Part shown: piece by piece, positions 39,014-46,717 of the stretch
How the letters are laid out: each line of letters starts with the position of its first letter
Position numbering within the stretch: the stretch's first letter is position 1
NCBI RefSeq assembly: GCF_019468565.1
Contig: NZ_CP080521.1
Coordinates: 620,001 to 684,000, forward strand
DNA from: Pseudonocardia sp. DSM 110487
GTDB lineage: Bacteria; Actinomycetota; Actinomycetes; Mycobacteriales; Pseudonocardiaceae
Direction of reading: 5' to 3'
Length of the DNA stretch: 64,000 nt
Position numbers and translations under genes: made by a program
Notes under the pieces: model-generated
Seen by the model: only the letters and a program-made list of their open reading frames with translations
What the model was told of the DNA's origin: nothing
The model's database searches: none

Positions 39014-40381
39014 ATGAGGCGACTGAGCATGCGGAGCGTGCTGCTCTCCCTCGTCGTGCTGCTGACGAGCACCGCCTGCGCGGGGTGGGGCGGCAGCGTC
39101 GGAGGCGGTGGGGCGAACAGCATCAACGTGCTCATGGTCAACAACCCGCAGATGGTGGACCTGCAGCGGTTGACGGCCGAGCACTTCACCCAGCAAACGG
39201 GCATCACCGTCAACTTCACGGTGCTGCCGGAGAACGACGTGCGCGACAAGATCAGCCAGGAGTTCTCCAGCCAGGCCGGTCAGTACGACGTGGCGTCGCT
39301 CTCCAACTTCGAGATCCCGATCTACGCCCGCAGCGGCTGGATCGCGTCGATGGACCCCTACATCGCGCAGGACCAGGCCTTCGACCAGGCCGACATCCTG
39401 CCGCCGATGGCGGAGTCCCTGAAGGGCCCGGACGGCCAGATCTACGGCCAGCCCTTCTACGGCGAGTCCTCGTTCCTCATGTACCGCGCCGACGTGCTGC
39501 AGTCCGCGGGCATCGCGATGCCCGAGAAGCCCACGTGGCAGCAGGTGGCCGACATCGCCGCGCAGCTGGACGGCGCACAGCCCGGCATGGCGGGGATCTG
39601 CCTGCGCGGCCAGCCCGGGTGGGGCCAGGTCTTCGCACCGCTGACCACGGTGGTCAACACGTTCGGCGGCACCTGGTTCACCGCCGACTGGCAGGCCGCG
39701 GTGAACGCGCCGGAGTTCCGGGAAGCCGTGCAGTTCTACGTCGACCTGGTGCGCGAGCACGGTGAGTCGGGTGCGCCGCAGGCCGGCTTCACGGAGTGCC
39801 TGAACAACATGGTCCAGGGCAACGTCGCCATGTGGTACGACGCCACGTCCGCGGCGGGCTCGCTGGAGGCCGCCGACTCGCCGGTGCGCGGCAAGATCGG
39901 CTACGCGCCCGCTCCGGTCGTGGAGACCGACAGCGCGGGGTGGCTGTACGCATGGGCGTGGGGGATCCAGGCGGCAAGCGAGAAGAAGGACGCCGCGTGG
40001 AAGTTCGTCTCGTGGGCGTCGAGCAAGGAGTACGAGCAGCTGGTCGGCGAGCAGATCGGCTGGTCGGACGTGCCTGCGGGCAAGCGGGCGTCCACCTACG
40101 AGAACCCGCAGTACGTCGCGGAGGCGAGCGCATTCGCCGAGCAGACGAAGAACGCCATCGAGACCGCCGACCCGCGTAACCCCGGTGTGCAGCCGCGGCC
40201 CGCGCTCGGCATCCAGTTCGTCGGGATCCCGGAGTTCCCCGACCTCGGGACCCAGGTTTCGCAGGAGGTGAGCTCGGCCATCGCCGGGCTGGTGACGGTG
40301 GACGAGGCCCTCGACCGGGGCCAGCAGCTGGCCGACGACGTGGCGGAGCGGTACCGCTCCCGGGCGGAGGGGCAGTCATGA
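39014..40381 (+). CDS. Sugar/polyol ABC transporter, solute-binding lipoprotein
   Basis: A 455-residue family-1 binding protein. The signal peptide (RSVLLSLVVLLTSTAC) ends in a lipobox-like S-T-A-C. LTAEHFTQQTGITVNFTVLP, YDVASLSNFEIPIYARSGWI, GQPFYGESSFLMYRADVLQ and GNVAMWYDATSAAGSLE are typical of binding proteins for sugars or polyols of the SmoE/mannitol type. GGAGGGA precedes the ATG at 39014. It is the first gene of a transporter operon, overlapping the next gene by ATGA, and is divergent from the SorC-type regulator with paired palindromes in the gap. Confidence 0.92.
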   Translation: MRRLSMRSVLLSLVVLLTSTACAGWGGSVGGGGANSINVLMVNNPQMVDLQRLTAEHFTQQTGITVNFTVLPENDVRDKISQEFSSQAGQYDVASLSNFEIPIYARSGWIASMDPYIAQDQAFDQADILPPMAESLKGPDGQIYGQPFYGESSFLMYRADVLQSAGIAMPEKPTWQQVADIAAQLDGAQPGMAGICLRGQPGWGQVFAPLTTVVNTFGGTWFTADWQAAVNAPEFREAVQFYVDLVREHGESGAPQAGFTECLNNMVQGNVAMWYDATSAAGSLEAADSPVRGKIGYAPAPVVETDSAGWLYAWAWGIQAASEKKDAAWKFVSWASSKEYEQLVGEQIGWSDVPAGKRASTYENPQYVAEASAFAEQTKNAIETADPRNPGVQPRPALGIQFVGIPEFPDLGTQVSQEVSSAIAGLVTVDEALDRGQQLADDVAERYRSRAEGQS

Positions 40382-41325
40382 GTACGGCAGTGGAACCACG
40401 CACGTCCCCGACCCAGCAGCCGCCGGGCGAGGGTGCCGCGCTGCGCCGCGCGGGCGACTGGGCGCGCCGCGCCCCGCTGCTGCCCGCGCTGATCTTCCTG
40501 ATCATCGTGACGCAGCTGCCGTTCGTCGGCACGCTGGTCATCTCGTTCATGAACTGGAACGCCTACTACCCCGACGAGGTCGGTTTCGCCGGGTTCGACA
40601 ACTACCGGCGGGTGCTCACCGACGTCACCACCCGTGACTCGATCATCACGACGATCGTGCTCACGGTGTCGGTGGTTCTGGTCAGCGTCGTGCTCGGGCT
40701 CGTGATCGCCCTCCTGCTCGACCGGACGTTCCGCGGCCGCGGGATCGTCCGCACGATGATGATCACGCCGTTCCTCGTGGTGCCGGTGGCCGCGGCGCTG
40801 CTCTGGAAGCACGCGCTCTACAACCCGGAGTACGGCCTCTTCAACGGCGTGCTGACGTGGATCTTCGGTGAGAACGCCCCACAGCCGGACTGGATCTCCA
40901 CGATGCCGCTCACCGCGGTGGTGGCGTCGCTCGTCTGGCAGTGGACGCCGTTCATGATGCTGATCCTGCTGGCCGGGCTGCAGAGCAAGCCGCTCGACGT
41001 GATCGAGGCGGCGAGGATCGACGGCTGCTCGTCGTGGCAGATCTTCCGGCACATGACGTTGCCGCACCTGCGCCAGTACCTGGAGCTGGGTGCGCTGCTG
41101 GGGTCGATCTACATCGTGCAGAACTTCGACGCCGTCTTCACGATCACCTCGGGTGGCCTGGGCACGGCGAACCTGCCCTACACGATCTACCAGATCTTCT
41201 ACAACGCGCACGACTTCGGCCGGGCCTCGGCCGCGGGTGTCGTCGTGGTGATCGGAACGATCATCATCGCGACGTTCGCGCTGCGCACCGTCTCGTCGCT
41301 GTTCCGTGAGGAGGGGGCCCGATGA
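40378..41325 (+). CDS. Sugar ABC transporter permease, MalF/SmoF-like
   Basis: A 315-residue inner-membrane permease with six core helices after a ~25-residue cytoplasmic N-terminus. LPALIFLIIVTQLPFVGTLV is helix 1, and EAARIDGCSSWQIFRHMTLPHL is the EAA loop (quoted in two parts here: EAARIDGCSSWQIF and HMTLPHL) that docks the ATPase. It is coupled by ATGA overlaps to the binding protein and to the second permease. The operon has no ATPase gene, so a shared MsiK-like ATPase encoded elsewhere probably energises it (inference). Confidence 0.92.
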   Translation: MSTAVEPRTSPTQQPPGEGAALRRAGDWARRAPLLPALIFLIIVTQLPFVGTLVISFMNWNAYYPDEVGFAGFDNYRRVLTDVTTRDSIITTIVLTVSVVLVSVVLGLVIALLLDRTFRGRGIVRTMMITPFLVVPVAAALLWKHALYNPEYGLFNGVLTWIFGENAPQPDWISTMPLTAVVASLVWQWTPFMMLILLAGLQSKPLDVIEAARIDGCSSWQIFRHMTLPHLRQYLELGALLGSIYIVQNFDAVFTITSGGLGTANLPYTIYQIFYNAHDFGRASAAGVVVVIGTIIIATFALRTVSSLFREEGAR

Positions 41326-42200
41326 CCGCCACCCTTGAGGCGCCGCGCACCGCGGCGCCCCCGGTCAACCCGCCCGGTCGCAACCCGGCCGGCACCCTGC
41401 TCACGATCCTCGCGTGGGTCGTCGGCGTGCTGTTCGTGCTGCCGGTGCTGTGGATGGTCCTCACCTCGCTCCACAGCGAGGCGGACGCGGCCACCAACCC
41501 GCCGTCGCTGTTCGCGCCGCTCACGCTGGACGGCTACGCGAACTTCTTCGGCGCGCAGACCGGCACGAGCCCGTGGCCCGCACTGCTGAACTCGCTCACG
41601 GCGAGCGTGCTGTCCACGGCGCTGGTTCTGCTGCTCGCGATCCCGGCGGCGTACGCGCTGTCGATCCGGCCGGTGCGCAAGTGGACCGACGTGCTGTTCT
41701 TCTTCCTGTCCACGAAGATGCTGCCGGTGGTGGCGGGCCTGCTGCCCGTCTACCTGATCGCGCAGGGCATCGGGATGCTCGACAACATCTGGATGTTGAT
41801 CATCCTCTACACGTCGATGAACCTGCCGATCGCGGTGTGGATGATGCGGTCGTTCCTCGCCGAGGTGCCGGTGGAGGTGCTCGAGGCGGCGTCGATCGAC
41901 GGGTGCAGCCTGACGCGCACCCTGCGCACGGTCGTCGTGCCGATGGTGCTGCCCGGCATCGCGGCCACATCGCTGATCTGTTTCATCTTCAGCTGGAACG
42001 AGCTGCTCTTCGCCCGCGTGCTCACCGCGACGGTCGCCCAGACGGCGCCCGTGTTCCTCACGGGGTTCGTCACCAGCCAGGGTCTGTTCCTGGCCACGGT
42101 GTGCGCGGCGTCGGTCGTGGTGTCGCTGCCGGTGCTGATCGCCGGGTTCGCGGCGCAGGACAAGCTCGTGCAGGGGCTCTCGCTGGGGGCCATCAAGTAG
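41322..42200 (+). CDS. Sugar ABC transporter permease, MalG/SmoG-like
   Basis: A 292-residue permease partner. ILAWVVGVLFVLPVLWMVLT is helix 1, STKMLPVVAGLLPVYLIAQG lies in the conserved mid-part, and VLEAASIDGCSLTRTLRTVV is the EAA loop. It ends one base before the stop of the convergent DMT gene; no nucleotide-binding subunit or sugar enzyme follows. Together with the binding protein and first permease it forms the import complex, presumably for a polyol or sugar sensed through the SorC-type regulator. Confidence 0.92.
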   Translation: MTATLEAPRTAAPPVNPPGRNPAGTLLTILAWVVGVLFVLPVLWMVLTSLHSEADAATNPPSLFAPLTLDGYANFFGAQTGTSPWPALLNSLTASVLSTALVLLLAIPAAYALSIRPVRKWTDVLFFFLSTKMLPVVAGLLPVYLIAQGIGMLDNIWMLIILYTSMNLPIAVWMMRSFLAEVPVEVLEAASIDGCSLTRTLRTVVVPMVLPGIAATSLICFIFSWNELLFARVLTATVAQTAPVFLTGFVTSQGLFLATVCAASVVVSLPVLIAGFAAQDKLVQGLSLGAIK

Positions 42201-42201
42201 C

Positions 42202-43164
42202 TCAGATCAACTGGACGAGCAGGGATCCGGCGACGAGCAGCACCAGCCCGGTCCCGCGCCGGGCACTGAGCGGTCTGCGGGGCAGGCGGAGCCAGCCGCG
42301 CGAGTCGATGGCCGCGGATGCGAGCTGCTGCCCGGTGACGGTCAGCGCGACGGTGACTGCCGCGCCGATCGCGGGGATGAGCAGGAACGTGCCGGTGACG
42401 TAGCCGACGGCGCACGCGCCGCCGAGCCACCCCCACCACGGCATGCCCGCGCCGGGAAGGCGGAGTCGCGCGGTCCGCCCCGTGACCAGGAGGGCGGCGA
42501 GCACGACGGAGATCGTGAGCGCCGCTACGACGAAGCTGACCAGCGCGACGGCGATCGGCTGTTCGAGCACCGAGCGCAGGCGGGCGTTGACGGCTCCCTG
42601 CACGGGGAGCACCGCGCCTGCGACCAGCCCGAGCAGTAGCCACCCGCCCGCCGCCGGGGGTGCGGGCGGTGCGGGCGGTGCCGCGCCCGTCGCCGGCACC
42701 GCCGCAGGTGCGCCGGCCGGCTGCTGACCGCGGACGATCAGGGTGATGCCGGCGAGCACTGCTGTGGTGCCCGCGAGAATGCCGAGGGTGACCGGCTGCC
42801 GGGGCAACCCGAACAGCCCGAACACGTCGAGCCCGACCGACGCCAGCATCTGGCCGGTCACGAACAGCCCGCCCGCCGCGAGCGCTCCCATGCGCGGGAA
42901 CAGCAGGATCCCGCTGGTGATGTAGAGCGGGCTGGCGAGCCCGCCGAGCAGGTACCACGCCGGCGCGTCGGTGATGCCGGTGAGCGCGCCGAACGCGCCT
43001 GCGGCCGCGGCCAGCACCGCCAGCAGCCCCACCGCTACCCACAGCTGCAGCGTCGACGCGCCGTACGGCGTGCCGACCGCCTTGGTCAGCTGCAGGTTCA
43101 CGGACGCCTGTACGGCGAGCAAGCAGCCGATCAGCAACGCGCTGATCAGGAGGACGACAGTCAT
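42202..43164 (-). CDS. DMT-family transporter with two fused DUF606/YdcZ halves
   Basis: A 320-residue membrane protein with about ten helices. Each half repeats the YdcZ pattern: first half SALLIGCLLAVQASVNLQLT, SPLYITSGILLFPRMGALAA, TGQMLASVGLDVFGLFG; second half LVAGAVLPVQGAVNARLRSV, VGYVTGTFLLIPAIGAAV, TGQQLASAAIDSRGWL. A Pro/Ala linker (residues ~150-170) joins them. Single DUF606 units of ~150 residues usually pair, so this is a fused duplicate. Substrate unknown. Two palindromic operators lie immediately upstream, so it is inducible by a TetR-type repressor. Confidence 0.88.
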   Translation of the reverse strand: MTVVLLISALLIGCLLAVQASVNLQLTKAVGTPYGASTLQLWVAVGLLAVLAAAAGAFGALTGITDAPAWYLLGGLASPLYITSGILLFPRMGALAAGGLFVTGQMLASVGLDVFGLFGLPRQPVTLGILAGTTAVLAGITLIVRGQQPAGAPAAVPATGAAPPAPPAPPAAGGWLLLGLVAGAVLPVQGAVNARLRSVLEQPIAVALVSFVVAALTISVVLAALLVTGRTARLRLPGAGMPWWGWLGGACAVGYVTGTFLLIPAIGAAVTVALTVTGQQLASAAIDSRGWLRLPRRPLSARRGTGLVLLVAGSLLVQLI

Positions 43165-43174
43165 TCGCACACCT

Positions 43175-43237
43175 CTCTCGAAGATCTGGACATGGTGTCC
43201 GGTTTCGAGAGTACTGCAACTGGACACGGCGTCCAGT
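43175..43237. promoter_or_regulatory. Two copies of a CTGGACAYGGYGTCCRG palindrome, one nested in a larger inverted repeat
   Basis: Copy 1 (43186-43202) is CTGGACATGGTGTCCGG; copy 2 (43220-43236) is CTGGACACGGCGTCCAG, centres 34 bases apart. Copy 1 is enclosed by the perfect inverted repeat CTCTCGAA (43175-43182) and TTCGAGAG (43204-43211). They cover the promoter of the DMT gene. The size and symmetry suit a TetR-type repressor, possibly the one at 44064. Confidence 0.6.
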
Positions 43238-43286
43238 TTCGCGCGGGCCCGGCCCGTCCGGTGTCGCTGACTGCGGCACCCAGTCA

Positions 43287-43907
43287 CTAGGTGGCGGTTG
43301 CGTACTGCGGGCGTCCGCTGGGCCGGTAGACCTGGATCGTCACGCCACCCCTGGTGGCGCGGTATTCGACCAGGTCGAGCGCTGTGTCCGGGCCGGTGGC
43401 GGGAAACAGTCGCGTGCCCTGGCCGACGACCACGGGATAGGTGAGCAGGATGATCTCGTCGACCAGCTGGTTGTCGAACAGCCAGCGGACCAGGCTGCCG
43501 CTTCCGTGCACCTGCAGCTCACCCCCCGGCTTGGCCTTCAGCTCGCGGATGGCGGCCGCGACGTCACCGGAGAGGACGGTCGTGTCCGCCCATTGCGGGT
43601 CGGTGAGCGTGCTCGATGCCACGTACTTCGGCCGCGTGTTCAAGGCTGTTCCGATGGGATTGTCGCCGTGGTTCGCCCCCCAGGATCCGGTTCCCCATGA
43701 GCCGGCGAAGATCTCGTAGGTCAGCCGTCCGAACAGGAACGCGTCGGCGCGCTGGTAGACCTGGCCGAGGAACGACTCGGCCTCGTCGTCGAACAGCGGC
43801 AAGGCCCATCCGCCGCGCTCGAATCCGCCCCTGCGGTCCTCGTCCGGCCCGCCGAGTCCCTGCATCACGCCGTCGACGGAGACGTTCGTGGCGATCGTCA
43901 GTTTCAT
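43287..43907 (-). CDS. RibD C-terminal/dihydrofolate-reductase-like family protein
   Basis: A 206-residue second member of the RibD_C-type family in this window. ATNVSVDGVMQGLGGPDEDR at the N-terminus, DAFLFGRLTYEIFAGSWGTG, and the cofactor-like ELQVHGSGSLVRWLFDNQLV with LLTYPVVVGQGTRLFP are the family hallmarks (YyaP/YwjB type). It presumably binds NADPH; substrate unknown. AAGGGA lies before the ATG at 43907. It is divergent from the TetR gene at 44064, whose start is 156 bases away. Confidence 0.9.
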   Translation of the reverse strand: MKLTIATNVSVDGVMQGLGGPDEDRRGGFERGGWALPLFDDEAESFLGQVYQRADAFLFGRLTYEIFAGSWGTGSWGANHGDNPIGTALNTRPKYVASSTLTDPQWADTTVLSGDVAAAIRELKAKPGGELQVHGSGSLVRWLFDNQLVDEIILLTYPVVVGQGTRLFPATGPDTALDLVEYRATRGGVTIQVYRPSGRPQYATAT

Positions 43908-44051
43908 GGTCGCAGTTCCCTTCTCGCTTGGCGGCCTCTCACTCTTGCTACGAACACGTCTGTCCCGATCCGACACCGCCCCCGGATTTCTTTCGAGGAC
44001 TTCTGGTGCGCCGGTTGTGAGCGACCAACGCTGGGCTCCCGGTGGGGCCAC

Positions 44052-44057
44052 TAGCCT
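44052..44057 (+). promoter_or_regulatory. -10 box (TAGCCT) of a leaderless transcript
   Basis: TAGCCT ends six bases before the ATG at 44064 of the TetR gene, with no ribosome-binding site between. Confidence 0.5.
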
Positions 44058-44063
44058 GGGCCG

Positions 44064-44666
44064 ATGGCTGCCGTCGGACCGCCGCGCGTGGGCGTCCCAC
44101 CCACGGAGCGCGCCGACGCCGCCCGAAACAGGGCGCGGGTCCTCGCGGCCGCGGCGGAGCTCTTCCGCAGCCGCGAGGACCCTCGGGCCGTCACGATGGA
44201 CGACGTCGCCCGCGCCGCCGGTGTCGGGCGGGCCACGCTCTACCGGCGCTACCCGGACATCGTCTCGATCGCGGAGGCGCTGCTCGGAGAGGACGAGCGC
44301 GTGCTGCAGGAGGAGCTCCTGCGCGGCGCGCCTCCGCTGGGACCCGGCGCCCCGCCTGCCGAGCGGCTCGCGGCGTTCTACGCCGCGCTGGTGGAGCACC
44401 TCGACCGGCACCTGCCGCTGGTGCTCGCGGTGGACGCGGGGGCGGCGCGGTTCGCGGTGGGCTCATATGGGTTCTGGCGCGCCCACGTGCGGTCGCTGCT
44501 GGTGGAGGCAGGCGTCCCGGACCCGGACGCCATGGTGGACGCGCTGCTCGCGCCGCTCGCGGCGGAGGTGTTCCGCCACCAGCTCGCCAGCGGCGTCACG
44601 CCCGCGAAGGTGGCCGACGCCCTTGCGCACCTGGCGCGCCGGCTGCTGTCCGACGCCGGCACATGA
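44064..44666 (+). CDS. TetR-family transcriptional regulator
   Basis: A 200-residue repressor. NRARVLAAAAELFRSREDPR, then AVTMDDVARAAGVGRATLYR with YRRYPDIVSIAEALLG, is the helix-turn-helix; the rest is a helical ligand domain (AAFYAALVEHLDRHLPLVLA, ASGVTPAKVADALAHLARRL). Likely targets are the divergent RibD-like gene and possibly the DMT gene with its CTGGACA palindromes, but no copy of that palindrome was found at its own promoter, so autoregulation through it is not supported. A leaderless -10 box fixes the start. Confidence 0.9.
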   Translation: MAAVGPPRVGVPPTERADAARNRARVLAAAAELFRSREDPRAVTMDDVARAAGVGRATLYRRYPDIVSIAEALLGEDERVLQEELLRGAPPLGPGAPPAERLAAFYAALVEHLDRHLPLVLAVDAGAARFAVGSYGFWRAHVRSLLVEAGVPDPDAMVDALLAPLAAEVFRHQLASGVTPAKVADALAHLARRLLSDAGT

Positions 44667-44775
44667 CGCCGCGGCGCGCTCCGACAGCCGGATCGCCTCG
44701 GCTGGACTGTTGCCACTGATCGGCGGTCACTCCATCATGTGACCGATCACCGCGGAGCGTGCTGGACGGAGACCC

Positions 44776-45180
44776 ATGAGTGACGGAGGGCCGGTTCACC
44801 GGACCGTCGACGTCCGGCTGGAGCTGCAGACCGATCCGGAGTCGGATCCAGAGGACCGGGAACTGGCGATCCGCCGGCTGCGGCGCGAGCTGTCCGAGTT
44901 CGACACCGGTGTCGTCCGACCGGCCGCCGGACCTGCCACTCCGCCCGGGTCGAAGGCGACCGACCCGGTCACGATCGGCGCCGTCGTACTGGCGCTGAGC
45001 GCCTCCGGCGGGGTCTTCGTCGCGATCGTCGAGACCGTCAAGGACTGGCTGGGCAGGCAGGCGGCCCGGCACCGGGTCACGATGTCGATCGACGGCGACT
45101 CGATCGAGCTGACGCGGGCGTCCGCGGAGGAGCGCCAGGCGCTGGTCGAAGCCTTCATCCGCCGGCATTCCGCGGACTGA
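44776..45180 (+). CDS. Effector-associated constant component EACC1-like protein
   Basis: A 134-residue protein matching the pattern of EACC1, the small constant partner of NTP-dependent and caspase- or trypsin-type conflict effectors in actinobacteria. An N-terminal beta-rich part (VDVRLELQTDPE, LAIRRLRRELSEFDTG) precedes a hydrophobic segment (TIGAVVLALSASGGVFVAIV, residues ~66-86), then TVKDWLGRQ and a small C-terminal domain with VTMSIDGDSIELTRASAEER ending in IRRHSAD. GGAG precedes the ATG. Normally an effector gene follows directly; here only a short decayed ORF follows at 45188. Assignment is from memory of the family. Confidence 0.75.
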   Translation: MSDGGPVHRTVDVRLELQTDPESDPEDRELAIRRLRRELSEFDTGVVRPAAGPATPPGSKATDPVTIGAVVLALSASGGVFVAIVETVKDWLGRQAARHRVTMSIDGDSIELTRASAEERQALVEAFIRRHSAD

Positions 45181-45187
45181 CCGCGCC

Positions 45188-45331
45188 GTGGGCAGGCGCC
45201 TGGCGCTGCTGATCGCCACGCACGAGCACGAGGAATCGTGCGTACGTCAGCGCGCGCTCCTCCGACAGTCTGCTCGTGTTCGACATCTCCGGCGGCTGAC
45301 CCTGACCCCGTGTGTCGGGCCCCGGCTCTAG
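45188..45331 (+). pseudogene. Probable remnant of an EACC1-associated caspase-like effector
   Basis: A GTG eight bases after the EACC1 stop opens VGRRLALLIATHEHEE, which resembles the N-terminal strand of caspase-fold effectors that usually follow EACC1 genes (G-x-x-x-ALLIA-x-x-x-Y-x-D). After ~18 codons the similarity ends in a basic, non-domain sequence (CVRQRALLRQSARVRHLRR) and a stop at codon 48. In another frame SDSLLVFDISGG precedes a stop at 45297-45299, possibly a displaced fragment. The H-G and C active-site regions are absent. Best read as a large internal deletion; chance similarity cannot be excluded. Confidence 0.45.
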
Positions 45332-45334
45332 CCT
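45329..45334 (+). promoter_or_regulatory. -10 box (TAGCCT) of a leaderless transcript
   Basis: TAGCCT ends seven bases before the GTG at 45342 and lies at the end of the effector remnant. It gives the NIPSNAP gene its own start point and supports 45342 over longer in-frame starts. Confidence 0.5.
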
Positions 45335-45341
45335 CCGGCTC

Positions 45342-45986
45342 GTGACGATCCTGGAACTGCGCCAATACTCTCTCCGCCCCGGCCGGCGCGACGAGCTGAT
45401 CGAGCTGTTCGAGCGGGAGTTCGTCGAGTCCCAGGAAGAGTTGGGAGCGCGGATCGTCGGCACGTTCCGGGACCTCGGCGATCCGGACCGGTTCGTGTGG
45501 GTCCGCGAGTTCGCCGACATGGCCGCCCGCCGCGCAGCGCTCGCCGGGTTCTACGGCGGCCCGGTGTGGAGGGCGCACCGCGCGGCCGCGAACGCCACGA
45601 TGATCGACTCCGACGACGTGCTGATGCTCGAACCGGTCGGGCCGGGGCTTCCCGACGCGTCGCGGGCCGCCGTCGGATCGGGTTCGTCCGGCCCGTCGCG
45701 CGTGCTGGTGGTGGTCCGCAGCGGCGAGGGCCTTGAGCCGAGCGTGGCCGAGGCCGAGCGGCTGCTCGGGGTGCGCCCGGTGGTGGCCTGCTCGGCACCG
45801 TACGTCAACGACTTCCCAGCGCTGCCGGTCCGCGACGAGCAGGTGGTGGTCTGGTTCGCGTCGTTTGCCGATGCTGCCCTCCAGGCGGCCCGCGAGCCGC
45901 TGCACGCCGAACCGGCGTGGCGGGCGGGGACGCAGGCGATCCAGCTTCTCGAGCTGGAGCCCACGCCGCGGTCCGCCCTGCGCTGA
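45342..45986 (+). CDS. NIPSNAP-family protein
   Basis: A 214-residue protein with two ferredoxin-like alpha/beta-barrel halves. ILELRQYSLRPGRRDELIEL, EFVESQEELGARIVGTFRDL and FVWVREFADMAARRAALAGF with GGPVWRAHR are the NIPSNAP signature in the first half; the second (VLVVVRSGEGLEPSVAEAER, VVVWFASFADAALQAAREPL) is a degenerate repeat. Dimeric alpha/beta-barrel proteins bind small ligands; no activity is known. It is the last plus-strand gene before the convergent PIN toxin (19-bp gap). Functional link to EACC1 is not implied. Confidence 0.88.
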   Translation: MTILELRQYSLRPGRRDELIELFEREFVESQEELGARIVGTFRDLGDPDRFVWVREFADMAARRAALAGFYGGPVWRAHRAAANATMIDSDDVLMLEPVGPGLPDASRAAVGSGSSGPSRVLVVVRSGEGLEPSVAEAERLLGVRPVVACSAPYVNDFPALPVRDEQVVVWFASFADAALQAAREPLHAEPAWRAGTQAIQLLELEPTPRSALR

Positions 45987-46005
45987 GCGGCACGGCCGAG
46001 CGAGA

Positions 46006-46425
46006 TCAGATCTTGATCACGATGACCTCGCCCGCGCACAGCGCCGCGAGGTCGTCCGGATCGGACGTGAGAACGGTGACAGGGCCTCTGGCTTTGGCCG
46101 CGAGTGCGGTGGCGCTGAGGATGGCATCGAGGGCGTGGCTGTGGCCGTGCAAGCCTGCGTCGCTCAGGAGCGCAGCGGCGTTCCGGGCGATGGCCTCCGT
46201 GACCGGCTCCACGACGATGCGCGACAGGGTCCACTCGAGCGCTGGGCGGTTGATCTTCGGGTGGATCACCTCGACGAGCGTGGCTGCGCTGGTGACGACC
46301 CGAAGGTCGTCTGCCCGAGCCAGGGCGAGCCAAGTCGTCACATCGCGGTCACGCCGAACGGCGCCTGACAGTCCCTCGCTGTCCAGGACGAGCGTCCCGC
46401 CCGGGCCGGCTGACGGTTGTGTCAC
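46006..46425 (-). CDS. PIN-domain toxin (VapC-like)
   Basis: A 139-residue PIN-fold ribonuclease. The acidic residues can be placed: TLVLDSEGLSG (D1), VVTSAATLVEVIHP (E2), HSHALDAILSATALAA (D3) and VTVLTSDPDDLAAL (D4). VapC-type toxins cleave tRNA or rRNA until bound by the antitoxin. The GTG start overlaps the antitoxin stop (GTGA), the usual type II order with the antitoxin first. The tract is on the minus strand downstream of abgT. Confidence 0.88.
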   Translation of the reverse strand: MTQPSAGPGGTLVLDSEGLSGAVRRDRDVTTWLALARADDLRVVTSAATLVEVIHPKINRPALEWTLSRIVVEPVTEAIARNAAALLSDAGLHGHSHALDAILSATALAAKARGPVTVLTSDPDDLAALCAGEVIVIKI

Positions 46426-46685
46426 GCCGCGCCCGGCGCCGGCTGGTGTTGGTGCTCGCGTTCGCGGAGCAGAATGTCGCGTTTGGCCTGGATCTCCTCG
46501 TCGCTGATCGGGCCGTGTTCGGCTTCGGCGACCGCGATCAGCTCAGCGAGGTTGTCGCGCTCGATCTGCCTGGCGACGGCCGCCGAGACGTACGCCGACA
46601 GGCCGGACGGCCCGCTTCGTGCGCGTGCTGCTTCGGCGATGTCCCGGGGCATCGTGATCGAGTACTTCTGAGTAGGCTCGGGCAT
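46422..46685 (-). CDS. Ribbon-helix-helix-type antitoxin
   Basis: An 87-residue antitoxin candidate. KYSITMPRDIAEAARARSG followed by GLSAYVSAAVARQIERDNL is a CopG/RHH-like strand plus two helices that bind DNA as a dimer; the C-terminal half (AELIAVAEAEHGPISDEE) would wrap the toxin. It overlaps the PIN toxin by four bases and starts 32 bases after the abgT stop. Its own leaderless -10 box lies in that gap, so it can be transcribed alone. An autorepression site is expected but not identified. Confidence 0.85.
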   Translation of the reverse strand: MPEPTQKYSITMPRDIAEAARARSGPSGLSAYVSAAVARQIERDNLAELIAVAEAEHGPISDEEIQAKRDILLREREHQHQPAPGAA

Positions 46686-46692
46686 GCTACTT

Positions 46693-46698
46693 ATCCTA
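46693..46698 (-). promoter_or_regulatory. -10 box (TAGGAT on minus strand) of a leaderless transcript
   Basis: TAGGAT ends seven bases before the antitoxin ATG at 46685, with no ribosome-binding site between. It lies in the 32-bp gap after the abgT stop. Confidence 0.45.
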
Positions 46699-46717
46699 CC
46701 GTTGATGCCACCATTCG

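Noticed and set aside
43287..43907. True dihydrofolate reductase
   Set aside because: The sequence has the RibD_C/YyaP-type motifs and lacks the folate-binding pattern of FolA.
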